From Prosthecobacter sp. (lineage in GTDB: Bacteria; Verrucomicrobiota; Verrucomicrobiia; Verrucomicrobiales; Verrucomicrobiaceae): 49,040 nucleotides of DNA. The notes beneath the pieces were generated by a model that saw only the letters and a program-made list of their open reading frames with translations, made no database searches and had not been told where the DNA came from. Positions 24,291 through 34,200 of this stretch are shown here, in pieces (position 1 is the stretch's first letter; every line of letters begins with the position of its first letter). Position numbers and translations under genes: made by a program. The DNA is taken from NCBI RefSeq assembly GCF_029946185.1, contig NZ_JAQSEA010000114.1, positions 1 through 49,040 on the forward strand. Direction: 5' to 3'.

Positions 24291-27200
24291 TCATACGCTT
24301 GAGCTCCGCACTTTCAAACTCTGAGACAGCACACTGAGATCAATGGGTTTGACGAAATACTCGTCAAACCCAGCTTTACTGGCCGCCACACGATCTTCCG
24401 CGCTGCCGTAACCACTCATGGCTATCAGGAAGACGCCCTTCAAGGCTGACATCATGCGCAGCTGCCGTGCCACCTCGAAGCCGTTCATACCTGGCAGACC
24501 GATGTCCAGCAGCACGACTTCAGGTTTGAACTCTGCAGCCGCGGACAAAGCCTCCGGGCCGGTGAAAGCCGTGCATGTCTCATGCCCGCGCCGCCGCTGC
24601 AGGATGGCAAGGCTGCGCGCGGAGTCAGTATTGTCATCCACGATCAGGATTCGGCGCGGCGTTTCCCTGGCTGTATCGGCAGGCAGCTCAGGACGTAGTG
24701 GCGGTTCACGCAAAATAGGCAGACGGACGATGAATTCACTGCCTTGGCCGAGCCCCGCACTGCGCACCTCAACGCTGCCGTCGTGCAGTTTTACAATGCG
24801 TTGCACCAGTGTGAGGCCGATGCCCAGGCCTCCATGCGCACGGTCAAGCGCCCGCGTAGCCTGCACAAACAAGTCGAAGACATGCGGCAGCAGCTCCGGC
24901 GCGATGCCGATGCCGTCATCACGCACGGATACGATGACCTCCGGCGGCACCACTCCCAGACTGCGTTCTGCGCGAAGCACGATGTGGCAGCCGTCACCGC
25001 TGTATTTGCAGGCATTGCTGAGAAGGTTGCAAAACACCTGCTCCAGCCGCGTGGCGTCAGCGTTCAGATAGATCGGGTTCTGCGGCATAGCCACCGTCAG
25101 TTCCTGCTGGTGGCTGGAACAACTGGAACGCACGACGCTGGTCGCCGCCGTAAGGATGTCCTCCAGCGCCACGGGCTTCTTGCGCAGCTCGATCTTGCCG
25201 TGGGTGATGCGAGAGATGTCGAGCAGATCTTCGATCATGCGGCTCATGTTCTCGATCTGACGGACAATGATGCACTGCGCGTGCTGGCGCTCTGCGGTGC
25301 TGGCATTCTCAGCATGCATGATCTCCGCAGCATTGCGCATTGGGGCCAGCGGGTTGCGCAGTTCGTGGGCGAGCATGGCGAGAAATTCGTCTTTGGTCCG
25401 GTCTGCCCGCGCCAGCTCCTCGGCGCGTGCCACCAGGGCATTTTCCAGCAGACGGCGCCCGGTGATGTCACGCGCGATCTTCGATGCGCCGACAACGCGG
25501 CCCGTGCTGTCCCGGATGGGTGAAATTGTCAGCGAAACATCGATCAGCCGCCCATCTTTGCGGAGGCGCAGCGTTTCAAAATGTTCGACAGGCTCCCCAC
25601 TGCGGATATGACCGAGAATATGCGCCTCTTCTGCTTGACGTTCGGCAGGAATGAAAAGAGTCACCGGCTGGCCGATCACTTCAGCGGCCGCGTAGCCAAA
25701 CAGCCTCTCCGCTCCCGCATTCCAAGTCGTGATGATGCCGTTGAGGTCTTTGCTCATGATCGCATCATCCGAAGATGAAACAATGGCGGCCAGCCTGTTG
25801 GCGGCATCTTCCGCCTCGACGCGTTCAGTGATGTCTTCGACTGAGACCACGATCAGCGGCTCATTGCGAGTATTCGGAAGCCGGCAGGCCCGCATCTGCA
25901 TGACTCTGGAACCGAGGACCTCAAACGTATGACGCACTTCGAAGTGGTCGATGACGGATTCCAGCGGCAGCACCTTCTCGAGCAGCCTGCGCAGTTCCGG
26001 GATGTCCCACTGGTGGTCATTTATGTCATAGATGAGGCGGCCCAGAGTGGTGGAGGGCGTGGCTTTAAAGCATTCATAAAAGGCGCGGCTGGCAGTCCTG
26101 ATGCGCAGCTCTTTGGTCAGTACAAGCAGCGGAACACGCACGCAGGCGACGATGTCCTCGGCGTAGTCCCGGGCTTCCTGAAGTTCGAGGTTCCTGTGGT
26201 TGAGTTCGTCATTGACCGTGGCCAGCTCCTCGTTGCTGGACTGGATCTCCTCCTTGGAGGTCTCCAGTTCTTCATTCACGCTTTGCAGTTCCTCGTTGGC
26301 GGACTGTGTCTCTTCATTGGCGGACTGCAGCTCTTCATTGACCGCAGCCTGCTGCTCAATGACTGATTCCAAGTACTCGCGTGTGGCTGCCAGCTCTTGA
26401 GTCAGACGCAGCATTTCCTCTTCGGCACTGCCAGTCGTCGGCAGCGGCCTGGTCGGAGGGGCGCTGGCTGCTGCATGCTCCCCTTCATCAAAGAGCACTA
26501 CAAACCCGCCTTCACGTGTCAGGGAGTTCTTGAGCGGGATAACCTCCACAGCAATCTGACGAACGCCGCTCTCGTTTTTTACCCGCAGTCCTTCCTCCCG
26601 CACAGCACGCCCTTCCACCCCAGCACGCGTGATGGCGGCGCGCACGCCGATGAGCAAGCCCTCACGCAGCATCTTCAGCAGGTGCAGGCTCGGCGTGCCA
26701 GCCGCGGGTGCCAGGTAGGCACCGGTTTCCCCGCGAAACTGCAGGATCTCCATCCCGGCTGAGACGACCACTCCGGGCGGGGAGTATCTGGCCAGCAGCA
26801 GGCGCTCGGCATCGCGGTACAGTTCCGCATGGGGCACATCACGTGCTCTCTGCACAGGGAGCGGGCTGAGCCGGTGCTCTTCCACGTGCTCCACCGGTTG
26901 ATGTCTGCGCAGAGCGGTCGAGCCCGGACGCCGCTTAAAAATCTTGTGCTTCACATCTTCGACATCAAAGAGCTTGCGGTGAGTGCCCACGGTCTCGGAG
27001 CTGCCGAGCCAGAGACAACCACCGGGCTTCATCGCGTAATGCAGCACGGGAAAGAGCTGCCGCTGTAGCTGGGGTTCAAAATAGATGAGCAGGTTTCGGC
27101 ATGAGATTAAATCCACCCGCGAAAAAGGTGGGTCGGCCAGCGCGTTGTGCCGCGAAAAAATGCAGTGCTCACGGATCGATTTGCAAATGCGCCAGCCGCC

Positions 27201-28358
27201 CTCCTCCCGGGTGAAGAATCGCCGCAGCCGCTCGGGAGAAACATCCCGCTCAATGCTTGCCGGGTACAAGCCCTTGCGCGCCTTTTCGATGCACACCCCG
27301 TTGAGATCCGTGGCAAATAATTGCAGCTGCACGGGACTGCCCGCCGCCTCGGCGCATTCGGTGAAGACCATCGCGAGCGAATAGGCCTCCTCCCCGGTGG
27401 AACAGCCGAGAGTCCAGATGCGCAAAGGCTCATGACGCTGATGCGTGGCCAGCAGCTGTGGAAAGACGGTGGCCGCCAGCGCCTCGAACGCGTCGGGATT
27501 GCGAAAAAAACTCGTTACATTGATCAAAACATCTTGGTAGAGCGCTTCGGTCTCCCCCGGCGTGCTGCGAAGATACGCCTCGTATTCCCGCAGGGTGTCG
27601 ATCTTTTGAAGCATCATCCGCCGCGTGATGCGCCGGTGCAGCGTCTGTGCCTTGTAGTGGGTAAAGTCCACACCCATCGCGCGCCGGACAATCTGCGCGA
27701 TGCGGGCGTGCTCCGGCCCTTGCGTGGGAGCCTCCACCGCCAACTGCGGCAGCCGGGCGATGCGCGCAATCTCGTGCGCAATCTCCGCCGGCGGCAGTAC
27801 GAAATCCACACATCCTGTGGCCACCGCACTGCGCGGCATGCTGGCATGCTGCGCGCTGTCATCCTGGGCAAACACGATCCCGCCCATCGCCTTGATTTCC
27901 TCGATGCCCAGCGTGCCATCATTCGCACTGCCAGACAGCACCACACCGATGATCAGCCGACCGTCATCCTCCGCCAACGAATGGAAAAATTGATCAATGC
28001 CGTGGTGCGGAGCGCGGTTCCCCTGCTGCAGCAACTGCAACCGCCCTTTCGCAATGAGCATGTCCCGACCCGGCGGGATCACATAGACATGGTTGGCTTC
28101 GACCTCCGGTTCATCGCTCACCTGACAGACAGGCATTTGCGTGGCCCGCCCCAGAATTTCCGCCAGATTGCTGCCATGATCGGGTGACAGATGCTGCACG
28201 ATGACGAATCCCATCCCGGTATCGGCCGGAAGCGCCTGCAAAAGCTGCCGCAGTGCCTCCAGTCCGCCGGCTGACGCGCCTACCGCAACAATGGGAAAAG
28301 CCGGGGTCCGCACAGCGGGATTTGGCATTTCTTTTTGGGTTGGGTTCTCTGCGGGCAT
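24291..28358 (-). CDS. CheB-CheR-PAS-histidine kinase-REC fusion protein
   Basis: 1355 residues, ATG at 28358 (or Met11). The CheB methylesterase domain (about 20-205) has VGASAGG (Ser29), QHLSPDHGS (His56) and VVLSGSANDGT (Asp). The CheR methyltransferase (about 215-480) has LHRRITRRMM, TSFFRN, the SAM motif LGCSTGEEAYSLAM (near 314) and SCRNLLIYF. A long coiled coil (about 650-735) repeats NEELQS/NEE-type heptads. Two PAS domains follow (about 735-855 and 865-985), then HisKA FLAMLAHELRNPLAP (His998), HATPase_c (NLLSNACKY; DDGIGIAPELLP; GGLGIGLTLVQRI) and a receiver with Asp1285. All catalytic residues appear intact. No chemotaxis genes (cheA, cheW, MCP) are nearby, so it probably acts on a protein-modification cue outside flagellar chemotaxis. 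Confidence 0.93.
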   Translation of the reverse strand: MPAENPTQKEMPNPAVRTPAFPIVAVGASAGGLEALRQLLQALPADTGMGFVIVQHLSPDHGSNLAEILGRATQMPVCQVSDEPEVEANHVYVIPPGRDMLIAKGRLQLLQQGNRAPHHGIDQFFHSLAEDDGRLIIGVVLSGSANDGTLGIEEIKAMGGIVFAQDDSAQHASMPRSAVATGCVDFVLPPAEIAHEIARIARLPQLAVEAPTQGPEHARIAQIVRRAMGVDFTHYKAQTLHRRITRRMMLQKIDTLREYEAYLRSTPGETEALYQDVLINVTSFFRNPDAFEALAATVFPQLLATHQRHEPLRIWTLGCSTGEEAYSLAMVFTECAEAAGSPVQLQLFATDLNGVCIEKARKGLYPASIERDVSPERLRRFFTREEGGWRICKSIREHCIFSRHNALADPPFSRVDLISCRNLLIYFEPQLQRQLFPVLHYAMKPGGCLWLGSSETVGTHRKLFDVEDVKHKIFKRRPGSTALRRHQPVEHVEEHRLSPLPVQRARDVPHAELYRDAERLLLARYSPPGVVVSAGMEILQFRGETGAYLAPAAGTPSLHLLKMLREGLLIGVRAAITRAGVEGRAVREEGLRVKNESGVRQIAVEVIPLKNSLTREGGFVVLFDEGEHAAASAPPTRPLPTTGSAEEEMLRLTQELAATREYLESVIEQQAAVNEELQSANEETQSANEELQSVNEELETSKEEIQSSNEELATVNDELNHRNLELQEARDYAEDIVACVRVPLLVLTKELRIRTASRAFYECFKATPSTTLGRLIYDINDHQWDIPELRRLLEKVLPLESVIDHFEVRHTFEVLGSRVMQMRACRLPNTRNEPLIVVSVEDITERVEAEDAANRLAAIVSSSDDAIMSKDLNGIITTWNAGAERLFGYAAAEVIGQPVTLFIPAERQAEEAHILGHIRSGEPVEHFETLRLRKDGRLIDVSLTISPIRDSTGRVVGASKIARDITGRRLLENALVARAEELARADRTKDEFLAMLAHELRNPLAPMRNAAEIMHAENASTAERQHAQCIIVRQIENMSRMIEDLLDISRITHGKIELRKKPVALEDILTAATSVVRSSCSSHQQELTVAMPQNPIYLNADATRLEQVFCNLLSNACKYSGDGCHIVLRAERSLGVVPPEVIVSVRDDGIGIAPELLPHVFDLFVQATRALDRAHGGLGIGLTLVQRIVKLHDGSVEVRSAGLGQGSEFIVRLPILREPPLRPELPADTARETPRRILIVDDNTDSARSLAILQRRRGHETCTAFTGPEALSAAAEFKPEVVLLDIGLPGMNGFEVARQLRMMSALKGVFLIAMSGYGSAEDRVAASKAGFDEYFVKPIDLSVLSQSLKVRSSSV

Positions 28359-28926
28359 GGCGGGAGTGTGAAACTTGCCCCGCAGAGTGGCAATCTTCTA
28401 TTTATTGGTAAGCGCAAATGGCATGCTGTGGGTGAACTTCACGCCTGATTATCGGGCGCTGCTTCTCTCTTCGTAAAGAGATCCACTCGTTAATCCCCGA
28501 TCTATCGCAGCTCCTAGCGCGCACGGTTGCATGCAAAACCATTTTATGAGTACTCTCGACGTGGAGCAGACGTTCACTTCCAATATCCATCTGCCGCCAC
28601 GCACCACGGCAGCATGAGGCTTCAATTGGTTATGAAAAATAGATCATTTCGCAGAGAGGCGCGAAGTGAATTGCAGTGCCGAACCGGCATTTTTAAGGGG
28701 GACTCGCAGCCACCTTATTGATAATAGGTACAGCCGCAGTGCAGGACAGAGACGGATAATTAAGGCCGACACACTTTAATGGCGACTCCCACTTCGACAT
28801 CCTCGTTACAGAAGCGCCCTCACGGGCGTTTGATCGAATGTGCAAACAAAGTGATGTCATCTGTTGAATATGTAAAATTAGTTGGGACAGTCAGCCACTT
28901 CGGAACAACGACAAAGACGCCGCTTC
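28359..28926. other. Divergent intergenic region, 568 bases
   Basis: It lies between the CheB-CheR fusion and the REC-HK kinase, transcribed away from each other, so it should carry both promoters. AT-rich stretches occur near 28860-28885. A small hairpin CGCCC-TCAC-GGGCG (about 28817-28830) followed by TTT might be a weak terminator. No gene is supported. Confidence 0.35.
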
Positions 28927-30036
28927 ATGACTCCACTGGATAAAGAAATAATTCTCATTATTGACGATCAGGAGGAAAATCTCCGGGTGATTGGCAACGT
29001 GCTGACATTGATGTCCTACGACATCGTCCTCGCCAGCAATGCGGAGCAGGCCTTGCAACAGCTTTCCGAGTGCACGCCAGACCTCATCTTGCTGGATGTC
29101 ATGATGCCGGACCAAGACGGACTTGTCACCTGCCGTCAAATCAAGTCCAATGCCTGCTGGGCTGACATACCCGTCATTTTTCTTTCTGCAGACGACGATA
29201 AAAACGTCATCGTTCAGGCGCTCGAAGCCGGCGGCGTTGACTACGTCACCAAGCCCTTCAACAGGGCGGAACTGGTCTCACGTGTACGCACGCAGCTCGC
29301 CCTCAAGCGGGCCAAGGACCAGTTGCGCGCGCTCGTTGAGGACAAGGATGAGATCATTGGCATCCTCGCTCATGACCTTAAGAACAGCCTCGCCGGAATG
29401 AAGCTCAGCGCCAGCCTGCTCCAGTCTCGGATCGCGGATCTGCCTGCACGCTGCGCCCCATTGGTGGACAACATCATGAACGCCAGCGAACGCATGCTGT
29501 CATTCATGCAGGAGTTCCTTGCGAATCAATGCGCGGAGCAACTTCAGTTGAAAAGCATCTCCGTGAACCTGTGCTCCGTGGTGGCAAAAATCACCTCCAG
29601 CCATCAGCCCGCCGCAGGTGCAAAGAAAATCGATTTGACCGCGCACATTCCGGAAGAGGCTGTGTATGTCAATGCAGACCCCGAAGGGCTGACCCAAGCT
29701 CTGGAAAATTTGGTGTCAAATGCCATCAAATTTTCTTCTGAAGGCGGCGTCGTGGAGGTCACGGTGCAACGCCCGATGGCTGGCATGGCCAAGTGCTTCG
29801 TGCGCGACACCGGCCCCGGCTTCACCGAAGAAGATCGCACAAAGATGTTTCGCCGTTATGGACGCCTCAGCGCCCAACCCACGGGTGATGAGCCGTCCAC
29901 CGGCCTCGGCTTGTCCATCGTGAAACGTTTGGTGGATGCGATGGGCGGAACGGTCATCCTCGTTGACTCCCCTGCTGGTGGAGCGGAGTTCGTCATCACC
30001 ATGCCTATTCTAGACACCAAAACCGCTGCCGCCTGA
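28927..30036 (+). CDS. Soluble REC-histidine kinase
   Basis: 369 residues from ATG at 28927; an in-frame ATG at 28882 is less likely. The N-terminal receiver (about 5-125) has Asp13/Asp14, phospho-acceptor Asp57, Ser87 and Lys109. A short helix leads to a HisKA domain with IIGILAHDLKNSLAGMKLSA (His149). HATPase_c has NLVSNAIKF, DTGPGFTEED and STGLGLSIVKRLV. There is no C-terminal receiver, sensor or membrane segment, so it is probably controlled through its receiver, as in two-component phosphorelays. It ends 27 bases from the convergent DUF5985 gene. Confidence 0.9.
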   Translation: MTPLDKEIILIIDDQEENLRVIGNVLTLMSYDIVLASNAEQALQQLSECTPDLILLDVMMPDQDGLVTCRQIKSNACWADIPVIFLSADDDKNVIVQALEAGGVDYVTKPFNRAELVSRVRTQLALKRAKDQLRALVEDKDEIIGILAHDLKNSLAGMKLSASLLQSRIADLPARCAPLVDNIMNASERMLSFMQEFLANQCAEQLQLKSISVNLCSVVAKITSSHQPAAGAKKIDLTAHIPEEAVYVNADPEGLTQALENLVSNAIKFSSEGGVVEVTVQRPMAGMAKCFVRDTGPGFTEEDRTKMFRRYGRLSAQPTGDEPSTGLGLSIVKRLVDAMGGTVILVDSPAGGAEFVITMPILDTKTAAA

Positions 30037-30063
30037 TAGCGGCGACGCCGTTCCTGCCAGCAG

Positions 30064-30324
30064 TCAGGAACGCCGGTTTTTGTCCACCACAGCGACAATG
30101 ATCAAGACGAACGCGGCGAGACGGATTGTATATACGTAGGGGGCCCACTCGGTTTGAGCCTCCATGACCGCGCGAACGATCCGTTCGAGCATGAGAAAGA
30201 AAAAGGCACCGGCGAAAAAGAGAAACAGCCGGTCACCTGTCCCTTTCCAGAAACGGACAAAGAACAGTGCAATGACGAGCTGGCTGATGGTGGCAGCACC
30301 GTCGAGGTATTGGTTGAACATCAT
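30064..30324 (-). CDS. DUF5985-like small membrane protein (second of pair)
   Basis: 86 residues, ATG at 30324. Three predicted membrane helices, including ISQLVIALFFVRFW, LFLFFAGAFFFLMLERIV and LAAFVLIIVAVVDKNR. It starts 3 bases after the stop of the related gene at 30328-30585 and shares its F/L-rich three-helix plan. Paired DUF5985 proteins next to a winged-helix gene recur in other bacteria (family knowledge). Function is unknown. Confidence 0.7.
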   Translation of the reverse strand: MMFNQYLDGAATISQLVIALFFVRFWKGTGDRLFLFFAGAFFFLMLERIVRAVMEAQTEWAPYVYTIRLAAFVLIIVAVVDKNRRS

Positions 30325-30327
30325 GAC

Positions 30328-30585
30328 TTAGTCGGATTCAAATATTAGACCGTATAAAAGCACCAGAAGGGCGATTTGAGTGACGACGCTGCGGTATGGC
30401 AGGAAGTTTATATTTGGCAGAAGGACCATGTCCAGAATGAGTAGGCCGTTGGAGACCGCCATGATGGCAAAACAAAGAGCGCTCCAGTACAACAGCCGCT
30501 GGCAGGTGCGGCGATAGCCACGCCACAACAGCAGCGCTGAACCCAGGCAGGTGAGTGCGCAAAGGAGGTAGATGATTGGACCCAT
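30328..30585 (-). CDS. DUF5985-like small membrane protein (first of pair)
   Basis: 85 residues, ATG at 30585, overlapping the stop of the upstream winged-helix gene by one base (TAATG). Helices: IIYLLCALTCLGSALLLW, LLYWSALCFAIMAVSNGLLI and VVTQIALLVLLYGLI. No soluble domain is present. Overlapping start and short gaps make this, the next gene and the regulator one operon. Role unknown; presumably a membrane complex subunit. Confidence 0.72.
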   Translation of the reverse strand: MGPIIYLLCALTCLGSALLLWRGYRRTCQRLLYWSALCFAIMAVSNGLLILDMVLLPNINFLPYRSVVTQIALLVLLYGLIFESD

Positions 30586-30980
30586 TATGAGTTTTGATCG
30601 GTTGGTTTAATTTTGAATGCGTCAGCGAAACTCTGTGCCGCGTTGGCATCGCGCTTGTATATGGCTTCAATGACGCGAACCGGCCTGGTGCGGTAGATGT
30701 CTCCAAGAGCAGCCATCTGTGCTACCAGGCTCTCTTTGGTGCAGCAGCGGTAACTGGCGTCCGGATCGGAAAGCTTCTCAAGCAGCCCGTCACGGACAAG
30801 CTCATCGAGCCATTTTTGCACGGACTTGGGGGTGCTCAGGATCGCATCATAAACTTTCTGCACCGACCATGCGTCATCTGGATTTCCACTGAACAAAAGC
30901 ATGATTTCCAACTGCTCAACCGAACGGACATATCGGGAGATGAAAGAGCGAATGGATGGAGGGATGTCCGTTTCGTGCAC
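30585..30980 (-). CDS. Winged-helix-like regulatory protein
   Basis: 131 residues, GTG start at 30980; no suitable ATG is upstream. The sequence resembles a small MarR/wHTH protein: VEQLEIMLLFSGNPDDAWSV, then VYDAILSTPKSVQKWLDELV as a likely recognition region and RDGLLEKLSDPDASYRCC as the wing. It probably controls its own operon with the two DUF5985 genes, as it is first and overlaps the next gene. DNA binding is inferred from fold similarity only. Confidence 0.6.
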   Translation of the reverse strand: MHETDIPPSIRSFISRYVRSVEQLEIMLLFSGNPDDAWSVQKVYDAILSTPKSVQKWLDELVRDGLLEKLSDPDASYRCCTKESLVAQMAALGDIYRTRPVRVIEAIYKRDANAAQSFADAFKIKPTDQNS

Positions 30981-31175
30981 GAAAGTGGATAGATGATACT
31001 TAGAATGATAAATCGCCCTCGACCCACGGCATTTGAAAGAGCAGGCTAGGACATAAGAATTCGCAGCCGGAGATCACTGCGGATGTATCAAATCAAGACC
31101 GTACGAAATTCTAGTCAATCGAAAATCGCACACCAAGCATCAGGACGTTGCAAAATAATAGTTTCCGATATCTCA

Positions 31176-31193
31176 ATCAGTACACATCCTGAT
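31176..31193. promoter_or_regulatory. Palindrome ATCAGT-ACACAT-CCTGAT before the giant kinase
   Basis: An 18-base near-palindrome, 40 bases before the start codon at 31233. It shares the spacing and the ACAT-CCTGAT half with ATCAGG-CCACAT-CCTGAT at 13087-13104. The position fits an operator or activator site close to the promoter. Confidence 0.45.
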
Positions 31194-31232
31194 GGTAGAT
31201 GAGTCGCGATAGACCAAAGATCGTTTTGCACT

Positions 31233-34200
31233 ATGAGAACCGCTCAATCTCTCTCCCCTGTCGATTCCCCCCTCCCTGCGCCACGGAAACGCCAGGCTGC
31301 CAAAAAAGTTCCAACTAGCACCGGTGAGGCTTGGGAGCTCGAGCTTCTGGCCGCCATGCTGGCCTTTCGTAAAGGTGACTTCACGACACGACTGCCCGAG
31401 GGCTGGACCGGCGTGCGGGGCAAGATTGCCGATGCTTTTAACGATGTGCTCGGCATGAGCGAATTTCGCGCGCGGGAGGCGGCACGCGTGGCCCGTGTTG
31501 TCGGGAAAGAAGGGCGCCTGCGGCAGCGCATCGTCAGCACCGGCATGGTTGGCGGCTGGGCGGATGAAGTGCAGGCACTCAATACCCTGATGGACGACCT
31601 CGTGCGCCCGACGACGGAGGTCACGCGAACCATTGGAGCCGTGGCCAAGGGAGATCTCGGACAGTCCATGGCGATCGAGGTCGATGGCCGTCCGCTGGAG
31701 GGCGAGTTCCTGCATTCGGCCAAGCTGGTGAATCGCATGATCGACCAGCTATCTGTTTTCACCTCGGAAGTGACGCGCGTCGCACGCGAAGTGGGCACCG
31801 AGGGCAAGCTGGGAGGACAGGCGCAGGTCAAGGGTGCGTCCGGCGTGTGGAAGGATCTCACTGAGAGCGTGAACCAGATGGCGGGCAACCTCACCGCACA
31901 GGTGCGCAATATCGTGGATGTGACCATTGCTGTCGCCGCAGGTGACTTGTCTAAAAAGATCACGGTGGACGTGCGTGGCGAAATTTTGCAGCTCAAGGAG
32001 GCCATCAACACGATGGTCGATCAGCTCCGCTCGTTCGCTTCAGAAGTGACGCGTGTGGCGCGCGAAGTCGGCACCGAAGGCCGGCTGGGGGGACAGGCGG
32101 TGGTGCCGGGGGTGGCGGGCACGTGGAAGGATCTTACCGACTCCGTGAATGCGATGGCTTCCAATCTCACTGCGCAGGTGCGCAACATCGCGGCGGTGAC
32201 GACGGCGGTGGCACGCGGTGACCTTTCCCGCAAAATCACGGTGGATGTGAAGGGCGAAATTCTGGAACTGAAAGAAACGATCAACACCATGGTCGATCAG
32301 CTCAATGCTTTCTCCTCAGAAGTAACGCGTGTGGCACGCGAAGTCGGTACGGAAGGCAAGCTCGGCGGTCAGGCGGAAGTCTCCGGCGTCGCGGGCACCT
32401 GGAAAGATCTCACCGACTCCGTCAACTCGATGGCCTCAAACCTCACCGGGCAGGTGCGCAACATCGCCGATGTGACGACAGCCGTCGCCCGTGGTGACTT
32501 GTCGCGCAAGATCACGGTGGACGTGAAGGGGGAAATCCTGGAGTTGAAGAATACGATCAACACGATGGTGGATCAGTTGAACAGCTTCGCCTCCGAAGTG
32601 ACACGCGTGGCGCGTGAGGTCGGCACCGAAGGCAAGCTAGGCGGTCAGGCCACCGTCCCTGGCGTCGGTGGCACCTGGAAGGATTTGACCGACAATGTGA
32701 ACTCCATGGCCTCGAATCTCACCGGCCAGGTGCGCAACATCGCCGACGTGGCCACGGCCATTGCGAAAGGTGACCTTTCGTCAAAGATCACCGTCGAAGT
32801 GAAGGGCGAAATCTTGGAGCTTAAAAACACCATGAACACGATGGTGGATCAGCTCAATGCCTTCGCCTCCGAAGTGAGCCGTGTGGCGCGCGAAGTGGGC
32901 ACCGAAGGCAAGCTCGGCGGTCAGGCCGAAGTGCAGGGCGTGGCGGGAACGTGGAAGGATCTGACCGACAACGTGAACTTCATGGCCAACAACCTGACCG
33001 ATCAGGTGCGCAACATCGCGGATGTGGCCACGGCCATCGCCAGCGGTGACTTGTCGCGCAAGATCACGGTGGACGTGAAGGGTGAAATCCTGGAGCTGAA
33101 GGACACGCTCAACACCATGGTGGACCGCTTGAACGCCTTTGCCTCTGAAGTGAGCCGCGTGGCGCGCGAAGTGGGCACCGAAGGCAAGCTCGGCGGTCAG
33201 GCCGAAGTGGGTGGTGTCGCAGGCACATGGAAGGATTTGACCAACAACGTGAACTCCATGGCGTCCAACCTTACGGGCCAGGTGCGCAACATTGCCGAAG
33301 TGGCCACAGCCGTGGCCAATGGCGACCTTTCCAAAAAAATCACCGTGGACGTGAAGGGCGAAATTCTCGAACTGAAGAACACGCTCAACACCATGGTCGA
33401 CCAGCTCAACGGCTTCGCTTCGGAAGTGAGCCGCGTGGCGCGCGAAGTGGGCACCGAAGGCAAGCTCGGCGGTCAGGCTCAAGTGCGTGGTGTGGCGGGC
33501 ACATGGAAGGATCTGACCGACAACGTCAACTCCATGGCGTCCAACCTCACCGGGCAGGTGCGCAACATCGCCGACGTGGCCACGGCCATCGCGAAGGGCG
33601 ACTTGTCCCGCAAGATCACGGTGGATGTGAAGGGCGAAATTTTGCAGCTCAAGGAAACCATGAACACCATGGTGGACCAACTTAACGCCTTCGCCTCTGA
33701 GGTGACTCGCGTGGCGCGTGAAGTGGGCACGGAAGGCAAACTCGGCGGCCAGGCGCAGGTTCCAGACGTGGGTGGCACCTGGAAAGACCTGACGGACAAT
33801 GTGAACTCCATGGCGAACAGCCTCACCGCGCAGGTGCGCAACATCGCCGAAGTGACGACGGCGGTGGCACGCGGCGACTTGTCACGCAAGATCACCGTCG
33901 ATGTGCAGGGCGAAATTTTGGAGCTGAAAAACACTATCAACACGCTGGTCGATCAGCTCAACGCCTTCGCGTCCGAAGTGAGCCGTGTGGCACGTGAAGT
34001 GGGCACGGAAGGCAAGCTCGGCGGTCAGGCGCAGGTATCGGGTGTGGCGGGAACTTGGAAAGACCTCACCGACAACGTGAACTCGATGGCGTCCAACCTC
34101 ACCTCCCAAGTGCGTAACATCGCGGAAGTGACGATCGCTGTGGCAAATGGCGACTTGTCGAAACAGATCACCGTGGACGTGCGCGGCGAAATTTTGGAGT

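Noticed and set aside
32781-33680. Antisense open frames of 60-300 codons along the HAMP array
   Set aside because: They recur at each 276-bp unit and are shadows of the repeat, not separate genes.
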